NCBI RefSeq assembly: GCF_947179165.1 | Contig: NC_077244.1 | Coordinates: forward strand, 69,176,144-69,240,143 | Source of the DNA: Solanum dulcamara | Taxonomy: Eukaryota; Streptophyta; Magnoliopsida; Solanales; Solanaceae | Length of the DNA: 64,000 bases | Reading direction: 5' to 3' | Part shown: one piece after another, positions 36,022-46,545 of the stretch | Layout: every line of letters begins with the position of its first letter | How positions within the stretch are numbered: position 1 is the first letter of the stretch | The notes under the pieces: generated by a model | Database searches by the model: none | Told to the model about the DNA's origin: nothing | Seen by the model: only the letters and a program-made list of their open reading frames with translations | Position numbers and translations under genes: made by a program

Positions 36022-37004
36022 TTTGTATATTTCCTGCTGAAGTAAATTGTCCACAAGAGTACTGGAGAAGCTAATTGAAACTGCATTTTTAACCTCCGAA
36101 TGTACTCGTACACCAATGGGAAGGTTCAAATGGATGTGAGACATCTGATGATTTCTTGCTTTCAGACAAACTTCCTTTTGCAGCAGTTCTCCACCCCTGG
36201 ATTCAATTTCTTGGCTTCTGTGTATATTTGATCTGGTATTGTTATGATGGTTATAGCATTGTCTGGTTTCTCAGGGTTTGGTCAGATACCAGAAAAAGAG
36301 TGTCTTGGGTTAGTGCAACTCAGTTTCAACAACTTAGAGATCGAAGTGAGCTCTCTGGAAGTCTTTCAAGTCTGAATCTTGTATACCACTAGCATAGAAC
36401 AATATGCCAAGCTAGACGTCCGCGAAGGCTTGTGTGTTATTCAGTTTTGTCAAGCATTATTTAATGTACAAACATTGTATGTGAAGATTTTTGTGATAGT
36501 ACTCGGAGAAAATTACAAATTGATTTGAGTTGCAGGGATAACTTACCGTAATTTATTAGACCAGTCGATATGTCTATGCTAAGCTCTCACCATCTTATCC
36601 TTGTTTATGTTTTAGATATAATCTCTTTAATTGAATATTTACTTTATTTGTGTCATTATCCCATAAGTGAAGTGTTTGTAGTATTCAAAAATAATTACTA
36701 TTAAGGGTAAAAAAGAGAAACGAATGATCAAACTTTATCATGACCTTTTAAAATAATAAATAATTTGATACAAGTATTTTTAGAAATCATGACAAATAAC
36801 TTGATACCGAGTACCATTGTACTTGTTCCTGCTAAATTCATCTTAGATGTGAACTATGACGATTATTCCTATTTTATTTTCTTCTATCAAACACTTCTTA
36901 GAAAACATTCACCGGTTATCTCCAAAATCAAATATTATGTGTATAGGTCTGTCTGTCCTTACTCTTCTCTTCTTGTTTATCTATGAGGAAACATGATATG
37001 TCTT
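36022..37004. other. NAA15 3' region and spacer
   Basis: Starts with the NAA15 3' UTR. Small frames such as 36156-36392 and 36765-36986 show no family resemblance. No promoter of a further gene could be recognised before the MITE at 37007. Confidence 0.5.
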
Positions 37005-37006
37005 TA

Positions 37007-37466
37007 CTCCTTCCATTCCACTATAAATAATTTTTTGGCTATTTTTTATGGCTTAAAATGAATGTTTTTTTTTCAAAGTCCAAAAATGTAATTCCTCCGC
37101 CCTAATTTAAGTGTCTCACTTTGATTGGACATAAAATTTTAAAAATAAAGTGAAATTTTTGAATCTCGTGATCTTAAATTAAAAATGTGGTGTTAAACTT
37201 GTCATGTAGAATGTTGAAATTGAAAAAAACTTACTAAATATAATAAGGGACACTTTTTTGAGACATATTAAAAAGAAAAATAAGACACTTAAATTAAAAC
37301 ATAGCAATATTAATTATTTTATCCAAAATTCTCTTTGATGAATTTTTATCGACTCTCTCTAGTCTTAAGAAAAGTTTGGAAAGAAAGTAAAACTTAATGC
37401 CTTTAAGTAATTTTTTAAGAGATGTGCCACACCCCCAAAATATCATTTATTTTGCAACAAAGAGAG
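37007..37466. mobile_element. Stowaway-like MITE upstream of Aux/IAA, with a second MITE nested in it
   Basis: The outer element is bounded by TA (37005-37006 and 37467-37468). Its ends CTCCTTCCATTCCACTATAA and, in reverse complement, CTCTCTTTGTTGCAAAATAA are related inverted repeats. Inside, about 37095-37310 has its own inverted ends (CCCTAATTTAAGTGTCTCAC and the complement of AAGACACTTAAATTAAAAC). The pair lies 230-690 bp upstream of the Aux/IAA start codon. Confidence 0.7.
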
Positions 37467-37617
37467 TATAACCCTAGGTACATACGTACGATAAGTGGTA
37501 CCATATAAAATTAGGAAATTGCCTGTCCATATTAGTGTTATAGGTAACATATAGTTCCCTACCATCATGTGACCGACCATTTATTTTCATTGACTTCCCA
37601 TTGCTCCTTACACACAC

Positions 37618-37628
37618 TATATATAAAT
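37618..37628 (+). promoter_or_regulatory. Probable TATA box of the Aux/IAA gene
   Basis: CTATATATAAA lies 65-75 bp before the ATG at 37693, implying a short leader. One TGTCTC auxin-response core stands at 37676-37681 in that leader. Two more cores (37112-37117 forward; GAGACA 37260-37265) lie in the nested MITE upstream. The TATA assignment is inferred from sequence only. Confidence 0.6.
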
Positions 37629-37692
37629 TATAACTATCCTCTTTTTTCTCATCAAACAACTTAAACTCAAAAAGTTGTCTCTTCAAAAAGAA

Positions 37693-39176
37693 ATGGCAAC
37701 AGAACTTGAAATTACAGAGCTTAGATTAGGGCTTATTCCTAGTTCAAAAAATGAGAAGAAGAAAAGGGTGTTTTCGGAGATCGACAACGATCGAAGTAGC
37801 AGCAACGTTAACGATGATAAGAACCAAGTTGTTGGATGGCCACCAGTTTGTGGTTATCGTAGAAAGAATAATAGTAATAGTAATAGTAATAGTGGCGCAA
37901 GATCAAAGAAGATGTACGTGAAAGTTAGCATGGATGGTGCACCTTTTCTTAGAAAAGTTGATTTGAGCAGTCACAAGGACTACTATGGATTTGTTATGAA
38001 TCTTGAAAAACTCTTCCACTTCTATGGCATTTGTAAGTAAATTTCTTCTTAATTACTTCAATTTATTCGTGTTCCATTGTAGATGAATTATATATAATCA
38101 GGTACGTACCTAGAAATTTTAAATTGTATGAGTGTTGAGTTAAATATCTTTGTATGAATTAGCAGGAGTATTTTTTGTTCTACATTAATAATATTTTCAT
38201 CTGTCCTTTTATCCCTTATACCAAACGATCCTTATCGTGTATATATTGAGAAGTGGGAATTTGTGGATAGGCAAAGCATTGAAGGATGGAGAGAGTAGTT
38301 CAGAGTACATTCCTATATACGAGGATAAAGATGGAGACTGGATGCTTGTGGGTGATGTTCCATGGCAGTAAGTTCATTTTTTTTTACACGCCAATTCACT
38401 TTGAATTTTGCAGGCCTCTTAAAAAAGACTAATATGAATACAATTAATATTCATGTTATATTGTTTGAATAAGACAAGAATGTCCCTGGGGGACAACCAA
38501 GCAGTAATTATCACATTGAAAACTATTTTGGACCACGTTTCCCTTTTGACAATCATGAACTGGTAGACAATTTTTCCATGCATGTCGTCCTATTATATAC
38601 ACACTACTCAATTGTGCTTTGAATAATTCTTACTGGTACCAGCAGGCCCATCGATCTGTTTATTTTTAAGGAAAAATTAGATAAATATACGATTTATTTT
38701 ATAATATTTTTTAATTTTTTTTATCATTTGAAAAAATTATAAAATCTTTACTTTCTCTTATTCTCTAATACTACGGGGATGTACCGATCAGATACATCAC
38801 TGACGTGATGTATCAGGACGTCAGATACATCGTTTTACGTGGTGTATCGATCATATTTATCACTTTACGTGATGTATCAGGACGTACGTGATATATCCAA
38901 AAGTGACCAAAAAGAAGGAATTTTGGATAATTTTTAAAAGAGTAGGAGTAGAATGTAATTGGGAAGAATCACTATAGGATTTAGGAAAATTTTTCTATTT
39001 TTAATTTCCTCTCTGTCTATTTAATTAGCTTTAATGAATATTAAATTTATGATTTAATTTACAGGATGTTTAGTGAATCATGCAAAAGGCTAAGGATAAT
39101 GAAGAAATCGGATGCAAAAGTGATAGGGCTTCGAACAGAAGACTTTCTCAAGGGTATTAATGTACAAGAGAAATGA
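37693..39176 (+). CDS. Aux/IAA transcriptional repressor (IAA19/IAA6-like group)
   Basis: Aux/IAA proteins repress auxin response factors and are destroyed when auxin glues them to TIR1/AFB F-box proteins. Exons 37693-38032, 38271-38367 and 39065-39176 join in phase to 182 codons. Domain I holds TELRLGL (residues 8-14), an EAR-type LxLxL that recruits TOPLESS. Domain II has the VVGWPPV degron (46-52), followed by CGYRRKN. The C-terminal PB1 region starts at [17 protein letters not shown] (about 75-91), with the invariant Lys, and has the acidic motif [16 protein letters not shown]. Basic patches KKKR (23-25 area) and KRLRIMKK may act in nuclear import. VxGWPPVC recalls the IAA5/6/19 group of Arabidopsis, so that grouping is inference. 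ATG at 37693 is preferred over an in-frame ATG at 37675 because [10 protein letters not shown] is the usual start. Intron 2 holds palindromic repeats. Confidence 0.96.
38655..38990. repeat. MITE-like repeat with GATGTATC palindromic core, in Aux/IAA intron 2
   Basis: ACGTGATGTATCAGGACGT occurs twice (about 38793-38811 and 38868-38886) with intervening inverted copies of GATACATC. Beyond it lies AAAAAGAAGGAATTTTGGAT, matching AAAAGAAGGAATTTTTTATT of the 5135-5448 element. It is therefore a relative with a different core. Exact ends not resolved. Confidence 0.5.
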
Positions 39177-39394
39177 CGCTTTTTAATTAATGGCATCTCA
39201 TATAATTAATTATGTTAATCTTATATGTTTAATTGTATCTTACACTGTAATTTTAGGTGTAATTGTAAGACATAATTATTATGTTGGTTGCTAATTTTGT
39301 TAATGTGTAATCCAGATAACGTACTTAAAGCTCGCCAAGCTAATGCATTAGCTTTTAGTATAATATGTAATTTTTGTTTCTCTTCATTTATCTC

Positions 39395-39441
<47 letters not shown>

Positions 39442-41667
39442 ATTATTGGTAACTTTGTTTTATGGAAAAGTAAAATATGTTGTATATATTACATTACATG
39501 TGAAAATATTAATGGGCTGTACGTTAAAAACAGAGGGTCATGGTGAGAATTTTATGGAGATTCTAAAGCAAGACAATTTGTCTCGATATTTTCATTTACT
39601 TAATTATGTTCTAACACATGCAAAAAAAATACATACCAAATTTTTATGATAATAATACAAGGTAATCTTATATTTGATAGTGTAAAATGTTTTCATACTA
39701 TAGAAGAAAGAGACTTATAACAAAAGAATACATAATTAACTATCCATAATAAGTCTAATTCAATAACTTAAAAAATCATGTAAACAACTTGTTGTAATAA
39801 TTAAATAGAAATACACTAATCATAAATCATAACAAAAGAATATATAATATAACTACATATAGGTTCATGCATAAGGTAAAATGGCAAGGTTCCTGTATCC
39901 ATCCAACTCAATTTCCCATGCATTATATATATATATATGAAATACAGATGAACATTGCAAAGTTTCTTTTCAGACTTAATTCTATTGGAATCCCAACATT
40001 AATTTAATTAATGGTATATCAGTCAAACGTAGTCCATTTTTTAACAAGCTGCATTAATATAATAAGTTACGTAATTATTATTTCCAAATGACTCGAGAAA
40101 CCATGGGAAACTTGTAAACCATGTTCTTGGGTCAAGCAAGTTGTTCAATACGTGAATTAAGGATGTATATATATACATTATTTATACGAGTCAAAAAAGA
40201 ATATTATTGATTCAGTCACAACTCACAATTGTCCAATGGGATTCACTTTGTTAATTGCAAATTTTATTCTATTTTTGGTTTCTCACTCGCACCGGAGCCT
40301 CGGCTAAATTTGAATAGCGTACTGCAAGGCTCATTTATATGTGGTGCTCCAACATAATTGCAAAAATATGCGGACTATATGCATCATTTAGTATTTCTTT
40401 TGTCTTACTTCCTCCATTTCATATTAGGTGAATTTGTGAGGCAATGCACACATATTAATAAAAACATTTAAGAACATAATTTGAATCATACTTTCCACAA
40501 TTGCCTTTTATAAAATCATAAATATAACTTTGCATGTAGTATGATTTATCTCCTAGAAAATATAAAATTTTGCAAATAGTGTGATTTGTTTTTTGACATT
40601 TTTTCCTTTGTTGTTTTACCGCATTTTTGTTTCCCACGCAGTTTTTCTATAAATTAATGTTACTTTTATTGTAGGATAAACTAATAGAAAGATCTATCAA
40701 ACTAATCTAGCCTACGTTGAAAGATTGATATAATTATAAGTAAAAATTGATATTTAGTGAATGTTAAAGTTTGAAGCTTCAAAGTTTAAAATTAAATTTC
40801 CGCAAATGAACTCTATTTCAAGTCGTTATTGTTGCAAAAGATCGATTATATATTATGGAACCTAAATATGATATTTTGAATAATTTTGTGTAATTTTTGA
40901 GATGTTTTTGAATGAAGATGCTTGGATTCAAAAAAGAATATAAAATTAGTTTCTTGTATAATAGTGGTTCAAGCTTTCCCAGCCCCTTCTAATCAATGAA
41001 CTATTGATTTATATGTAGGAGTGTGGTTCGTTTGAGAAATTCCTACATTTCTATCTATCTATCTCTGAGATAATTGAATCTTTCAAAATTTCATGGACAT
41101 GCAGAAGAGCAATGCTGCCCACTTGAACCAAAATAGAAACTTCAAATTAAAGCTTGACTAAGAAGGGAGAAAATTGAATTTGAGAAAGAACATATATTAT
41201 ATACTATTGTATATGAGTACATAAGTACTGTACCTCTTATAATTTTGTATAATATTGTATATCAAGTTTCTTAATGCTGTTGTAAAAAATAAACAAAATT
41301 TTGTAATTACATTATGAATTAGTTAATTGTATTTTGTAAAATTATCTTGTATAATATATTTGCAAAATCATTTTTTATTATTATTTAAACCCTAAAAAAT
41401 AATAATGTTGACTCACTTTTTCCAGTCTGTCCTGTCTGCAAAAATGTTATAATGAAATCCGTTCCAAAAATAACTTACCGATGCACGAGAAAAGTTGAAG
41501 TAATTATCGTTCCTCTTTATGAGAGGTCAATTTTGTTTGAATTTCTTTAGAAAACGAATGATACCATTTAAATGCAAAACATGATATGTTGGATCAATTC
41601 AAGTAAAATAACCTTAAATGTTGGAACACATCAACAACTGGTCCACGCCAATTGTCAAATTACTCAC
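39177..41667. other. Aux/IAA 3' region and AT-rich spacer
   Basis: Contains a (TA)n microsatellite at 39397-39438; the open frame over it is an artefact of the repeat. A minus-strand frame at 40455-40637 has no resemblance to anything I know. No gene supported. Confidence 0.55.
39397..39438. repeat. (TA)n microsatellite
   Basis: About 21 uninterrupted TA dinucleotides, followed by TTATTATTATT, downstream of the Aux/IAA gene. Confidence 0.95.
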
Positions 41668-41831
41668 TTTATACTGTTGTCACGTTCAAAAATTAATGAA
41701 GAGTTTATCCACTGGCCTGGCCACCGAGGGGGGAATTTATGATTTAAATTATGATTCACGTGAATTCATGATTTTTTATAAAAATAAATGTTTTTTTTGT
41801 TCCGAATACTTAAAAAAAATAACTGCATTGT
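41668..41831 (+). repeat. 164-bp direct repeat, upstream copy
   Basis: Starts TTTATACTGTTGTCACGTTC and ends AACTGCATTGT. It is almost identical to 43552-43714, differing by one small change in a T run (TTTTTTTTGTTCC versus TTTTTTTTTTCC). Flanks differ at both copies. No known family recognised. Confidence 0.9.
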
Positions 41832-42408
41832 TATTATAACGCAGTTTATGTGATTAAGTTTGACTTAGCAAGATGTTTAAGAAATGAAGATTTGAAACTT
41901 GGTGTGTTTGGTAAGAAGGAAAATAGTATCCAGGTTTTCAATTTTCCCATGTTTTATTGGTCAAAATGCATTTTTTCTAAGAAAACAAGTTATTAAAAAT
42001 GAGGAAAATAATTTCCGTAATGAAAGTAGGAAAAACAAGTTTCATAAATGACATTTCAAGTTCATTATCTCCTCCTCACATACTCGACGCCCACCCCCCA
42101 CCCCTTGACCATCCTACCCTCGAAACCCCACTTCCCACCTCATCCTACCCCATAGTGTTTTGTTAGCCAAACACTAGAAAAAATGATTTAAAAGTTCACT
42201 TGTTTTTCCTTCCTACCAAACACACATACTATAAACCAAGTCATAAAGAAATATCGATCTAAAAATCATCTTATTAACAATAAGAATTGAGCTATGGAGA
42301 AATCACCAGAGGAAGCACACCCTGTTGAGGCTTTTGGTTGGGCTGCTAGAGACACTTCTGGATTCCTCTCCCCATTCAAATTCTTTAGAAGGTACATATT
42401 TCTTTTAA

Positions 42409-42541
42409 TAATCATGATGTTCAGGTCTATCGGAAACCGTCTCTCTACCTCACAAAGGCCTGAGTACATCCTAGTCTCGTAGACCTCGCTTGTTGGGATT
42501 ACAACGATATGTTTTTTGTTTTTTTTAATCATGATGTTCAG
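42409..42541 (+). mobile_element. 101-bp RTE/SINE-type 3' end with 16-bp target duplication in CAD-like intron 1
   Basis: TAATCATGATGTTCAG at 42409-42424 is repeated exactly at 42526-42541. The insert between starts GTCTATCGGAAACCGTCTCT and ends GGGATTACAACGATATG plus a T-rich tail. This is the consensus tail of plant RTE LINEs (GGAAAC..CTCTCTACC..GGGATTACA) in plus orientation. Confidence 0.85.
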
Positions 42542-42640
42542 CGCAAGCTTGTGCGTACCTTGACTAATTCCACGGGTCCTGTTACCTCTCATCACATAAG
42601 TAACTCTGTCCACCGAGACTATGGACAGATAGGAAGAAAT
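42541..42640 (-). mobile_element. Partial SINE (family of 18945-19144)
   Basis: On the minus strand it reads GATTTCTTCCTATCTGTCC, GGTGGACAGAGTTAC, CGTGGAATTAGTCAAGGTAC and GCACAAGCTTGCGC, the 3' half of the SINE seen at 18945. Its 5' part is missing. Confidence 0.75.
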
Positions 42641-43551
42641 CTCTAGTTTGCCTCTGCATATTAGTACAAGTTGGAAAAATCATATTTAAAGTTCTTTTTG
42701 TTTGGTTTTGTCCTGAAGCATTGAGTCGAAAAGACACTGGAAGATCAAGGTTCAACGTTATTCGAAATCACATTATTATCCATTGAAGAAGTCAAGATTG
42801 TGTTGTTCTTTAACCTCTTGAATGCATTGTTCAATAATGTTGTCATGTTCATCTTAACAGTTCAAATGATGTGGTTGCAGGGCAACGGGCGATAAGGATG
42901 TTAAATTGAAGGTTCTTTATTGTGGTATCTGTCATTCTGATATTCATCAATTGAAGAATGAATGGGGATCTTCTCTATACCCTCTAGTCCCCGGGTTTGG
43001 TCTCAATTTTATTGGTGTCTTGATGTGCATTCTTAAAGTTGAAGCTTTTAGTCGTCAGTTGAGGCCAAATTAAAGTGTCTATCTATGTATTATGCGTAAT
43101 GATTAAGTGTCTTGGCTCAATCCTTTGCTATCTCCAAGTTCAATAGCTCTATTAGTTTTTCATAAGATCAACTTGAATTTTAACTCTTATAGCTTAATTG
43201 ATGGATGTAGACATGAAATCATGGGCGAAGTAACTGAGGTTGGGAGGAAGGTAGAGAAGCTCACCGTTGGGGAGAAAGTTGCTGTCGGGGGATATTGTGG
43301 ATCATGTCGATCTTGTGAAGACTGCACGAACAATCTTGAGAATTATTGCTCCAAAGGAATAGCTACCTACAATGCAATCTACAATGACGGAACACCAACG
43401 TATGGAGGCTACTCAGACATGATAGTTATAGATGAACATTTTGTGTTTCATGTACCAGAAAACTTGCCCTTAGCTGCAGCAGCCCCTCTGCTTTGTGCTG
43501 GAATTACAATGTACAGCCCATTGAGATACTTTGGACTAGACAAACCGGGCA

Positions 43552-43714
43552 TTTATACTGTTGTCACGTTCAAAAATTAATGAAGAGTTTATCCACTGGC
43601 CTGGCCACCGAGGGGGGAATTTATGATTTAAATTATGATTCACGTGAATTCATGATTTTTTATAAAAATAAATGTTTTTTTTTTCCGAATACTTAAAAAA
43701 AATAACTGCATTGT
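43552..43714 (+). repeat. 163-bp direct repeat, downstream copy, truncating the CAD-like gene
   Basis: Near-identical to 41668-41831. Its first 29 bases complete the truncated CAD-like frame and supply the stop codon at 43578-43580. It ends AACTGCATTGT and is followed by unrelated GGTGGAGACTACGCC. Confidence 0.9.
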
Positions 43715-43922
43715 GGTGGAGACTACGCCACACCGAGTTGGAGAGAGAGATTTTTGCTTAGAAAGGTAATCAAGATAGGAGGTAGCAGTTCTTCCGTGAT
43801 CAATCTTGTTCCTTTCGCTTTCCTTAAGCGATTACATACCAACGATTGTTCTTACTTACTTATTTAGGTCAGCTTGTCATGTCAATCCATATCTAATAGC
43901 TGCGACAAAGCTTCACTCCAGA

Positions 43923-44112
43923 CAGTGACGGAGCCAGAATTTTCATTAATTAAGGGGTTCAAAATCTAAAGAGTAGACCCACAAACTAGTCGAAGAGGGT
44001 TCAACATCTATTATATTTACATAAAAAATTATTTTAACTATGTATAAATAATATAATTTTCTGCCGAAGGGGGTTCGGCTAAATCCCCTGAACTCAAGAT
44101 GGCTCCGCCCTG
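43923..44112. mobile_element. hAT-like MITE with GGAGCC/GGCTCC ends
   Basis: The ends CAGTGACGGAGCC and GGCTCCGCCCTG are inverted repeats. The 8-bp flanks ACTCCAGA and ACTCCACG agree at six positions. The internal text (AAGGGGTTCAAAATCTAAAG ... GGGGGTTCGGCTAAATCCCC) is a frequent Solanaceae repeat by recall. Confidence 0.7.
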
Positions 44113-44120
44113 ACTCCACG

Positions 44121-45162
44121 TCGAACTCACTTTCATTTATATATTACCAGTTAGCACTCATGTTTCAAAAACGTTGAATTAGTATTTAATTTGTCTAGAG
44201 GATTATGGATCAATTCTTATTTAGTACTTTTTCTTTCTTTTTTGAGTAGTACAGTCATGTTAATCTTATATCTGTTTTTACATAATTCAGGGTGTTTAAT
44301 TTAATTTATTTTATTTTCTTAATACATTGAAAAAGAAAACTTATTATAATCTTTAAAAACAATGTTATTTAAATTTACTTAGGAGAAAAAACTCCATATT
44401 CCTGAATGTACGTATTTTTCTAGATTTGCAGATCTTGATATACTCCTGAATTGGCCCTTTCTTATTTGAAAGGCTCCAATTTCGTAACTCATGTGTGTGC
44501 TCTTCATTTGTCAGGAAAGCAGTACATTATTTTGGTTTGCCTTTTTTCAATTGTGTTTAATAAAGGTTTTATTAATATTCAGCAGATATTTATAAGAAGT
44601 TGATATTGTATGTCCTCATATATTTTTAATAATTAATAAGTTTGACAACTATTTCCGGGTAGCCTATTATTTTAACTACGTTTAACCCTTTATTTATGCT
44701 ATATAATTTTATAATAAGGTTAATTTGAAATGTGTTTGATCTTATTCGAATAGCTCAACAATTATTTTTCTTGATCATATCTAAACATATATTCAAAAGT
44801 TTATGGTATTTAATGCATAAAGCTACTTACGCATTATATGACATATATACCTTATATATATGCTCAACCTAAATATGCATTCATGTGTGGCATGTGTTAT
44901 AACATGGCATATTTTGGACAGTACGTGTTAAATTAGGTTTTAGGCCTAACTCACATACCAAAAACTAGTTCAAAGGGAGGAGAATTGCTCACACCTTATA
45001 AGGAGTCCACCCAACTCATTAACCATCAATGTGGACTTTTGTCATTCTTCAACCGTACGAACAAGTACCAAATTAACGAGAATTTCTTGTTGAGAGAAGC
45101 AATCAATCTGGGAATTAACTAAACTGGAATAAACCTTTCATTTTTTTTATTCAAGAGTGGAG
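44121..45162. other. AT-rich spacer before the inverted duplication
   Basis: No coding pattern and no repeat recognised. It ends abruptly where homology with katanin intron 6 begins at 45163. Confidence 0.5.
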
Positions 45163-45202
45163 TTTCTTTTAACGAAGTGCAAATGCCTGCCTGTGACATC
45201 AG

Positions 45203-45484
45203 GTAGCTGTAGATGTGGACATTGATGAAGTAGCTCGTAAAACAGAGGGATATAGTGGAGATGACCTCACAAATGTTTGCCGAGATGCTTCTATGAATGG
45301 CATGAGGCGAAAGATAGCTGGGAAGACACGTGAGGAGATTAAGAACATGGCCAAGGATGACATTGCTAAGGATCCTGTAGCGATGTGTGACTTCGTTGAA
45401 GCTATTTCCAAAGTTCAACCGAGTGTCTCAGCGGCTGACATTGAAAAACATGAGAAATGGTTTGCGGAATTTGGATCTGCTTAG
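45203..45484 (+). pseudogene. Orphan copy of katanin p60 last exon
   Basis: Encodes the C-terminal 93 residues of katanin p60 (EVARKTEGYSGDDLTNVCRD ... KHEKWFAEFGSA) plus stop, in an intact frame, with the intron-6 acceptor CAG kept just before 45203. No upstream katanin exons exist on this strand in the window, so this is only a fragment. Relative to the complete gene it has one Ala-to-Val change (45210) and one silent change (45379). It includes the end of the AAA+ small domain and the VPS4 C-terminal helix. Without a promoter or Walker motifs it has no ATPase. Confidence 0.95.
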
Positions 45485-46239
45485 GATAGTTTGATGGTGA
45501 GCAATTTACTCAGTTTCCTTACATTTGTCCATATTTGGTGGTCAGTTCTTCTTACTTGTGTACTGTTGAATCTTTTGATCAGCACTGGACTGATCAACTT
45601 ATGTAAAATGACAAATCACCCAGGGTTTATACCTCATCGCTCATCTGCCAATTGGATTGTTATTTTCTTTCAATTGGTTTACTCCTTTAGCTATCGTGGA
45701 AGTGTCAATTGAATTTATGTGATGGAGGAGGCGCTCAACTTTGTAGCACTGATGTCTGTAACTTTATCAAAGAAAATTATTTAATCTGAAGCTATTGAGT
45801 AAAGTAGTGGCATCTTGTGAGCTCATGGTCTTATTCAATACGATGTTGCAACTGGATCCCATAATAGCAGTATCATTTACACACTCACGGCATTATGAAA
45901 AACAACTCATTCCCGTTGTCCAATATGCAAAAAAGCCTTTCTGAACCATCCACAACACTGCTTTATAGTTTCTAGATTGTGAATGCATGTTCATTTGACA
46001 TCTCAACGCTTGATCATATTAGAATAAGAGTAACACGGTGCTTCAGCTTTATCAAGCAAAAGAATAAGTGGACATACAAATTTGTGTAAGATGAATCTTC
46101 ACAAGGACAAATATCAGCAGTAAGGGTGTAATGCCTCCTCCATGAAGAGGAAGAAAGACAATGTATTTTGATACGACCAAATACAGAATTACTGAACAGC
46201 AACAAAACCTCGGGACAAGCTATTTCATTTATAACATCA

Positions 46240-46545
46240 AATAACCAATGTAATCCCCACAGGTGGAGTGCACGGAGACCTTAATCCAACTTTGTGGAGG
46301 TAGAGAGATGTTTCCTAAGTAACCAGTAAAACATACTTAAAGATCAGAATGATCTTGTTCTCTCGTTAATGAATCTGTTGCAAATACAGTACAAAAAGAT
46401 ATGATAGAAAAAACTGCTTACTTAGTAAAAGTCGTAACATCAAGTAACCAGAAGCATACTTGATATAAAAGATCGAGATGATCATGTTTTTTCTTTAATG
46501 AATCTATTATGATTACAATACAACGATATAAAACTGCTTACTAAC
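46240..46545 (-). repeat. 3'-UTR repeats of the glycosyltransferase gene (left copy): LINE tail and tandem duplication
   Basis: 46240-46310 matches an RTE LINE 3' end (on the minus strand, GGAAACATCTCTCTACCTCC and GTGGGGATTACATTGG). Beyond it, two related units of about 110 bp follow (about 46316-46425 and 46439-46545). Both contain AAGTAACCAG, AGATCAGAATGATC/AGATCGAGATGATC, TTTAATGAATCT or TTAATGAATCT, and AAAACTGCTTACT. The same arrangement is at 54257-54562, so it predates the inverted duplication. Confidence 0.75.

Larger units (their letters stand above)
42294..43580 (+). pseudogene. Truncated cinnamyl-alcohol/mannitol dehydrogenase-like gene
   Basis: Zinc alcohol dehydrogenases of the plant CAD/ELI3 family reduce aldehydes with NADPH. 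Exons 42294-42391, 42881-42994 and 43211-43580 join in phase to 193 codons. The catalytic-domain landmarks are intact: [18 protein letters not shown], zinc Cys in CGICHSD (C50), GHE (about 71-73), structural-zinc cysteines C-x2-C-x2-C-x7-C (about 103-117) and [12 protein letters not shown]. Family members run to about 360 residues. Here, right after YFGLDKPG, the expected Rossmann NADP-binding half is replaced by the 163-bp repeat at 43552, which adds IYTVVTFKN and a stop. The protein would lack the cofactor-binding domain, so it is probably non-functional. The first intron carries two retroelement pieces. Splice sites are good, so a truncated product could still be made. Confidence 0.85.

Noticed and set aside
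36156..36392. 78-codon frame downstream of NAA15
   Set aside because: Lies in the NAA15 3' UTR; no family resemblance or splice-linked partner.
39374..39649. 91-codon frame with a hydrophobic Ile/Tyr stretch resembling a membrane protein
   Set aside because: The stretch is the translation of the (TA)n microsatellite.
43493..43696. Separate small gene overlapping the CAD-like exon 3
   Set aside because: Out-of-frame shadow of CAD-like exon 3 plus the direct repeat; the frame at 41618-41839 is explained by the same repeat.
45119..45418. Minus-strand frames opposite katanin exon 7 (also plus-strand 55384-55650)
   Set aside because: Antisense shadows of the katanin coding exon; they appear in both arms only because the exon is duplicated.
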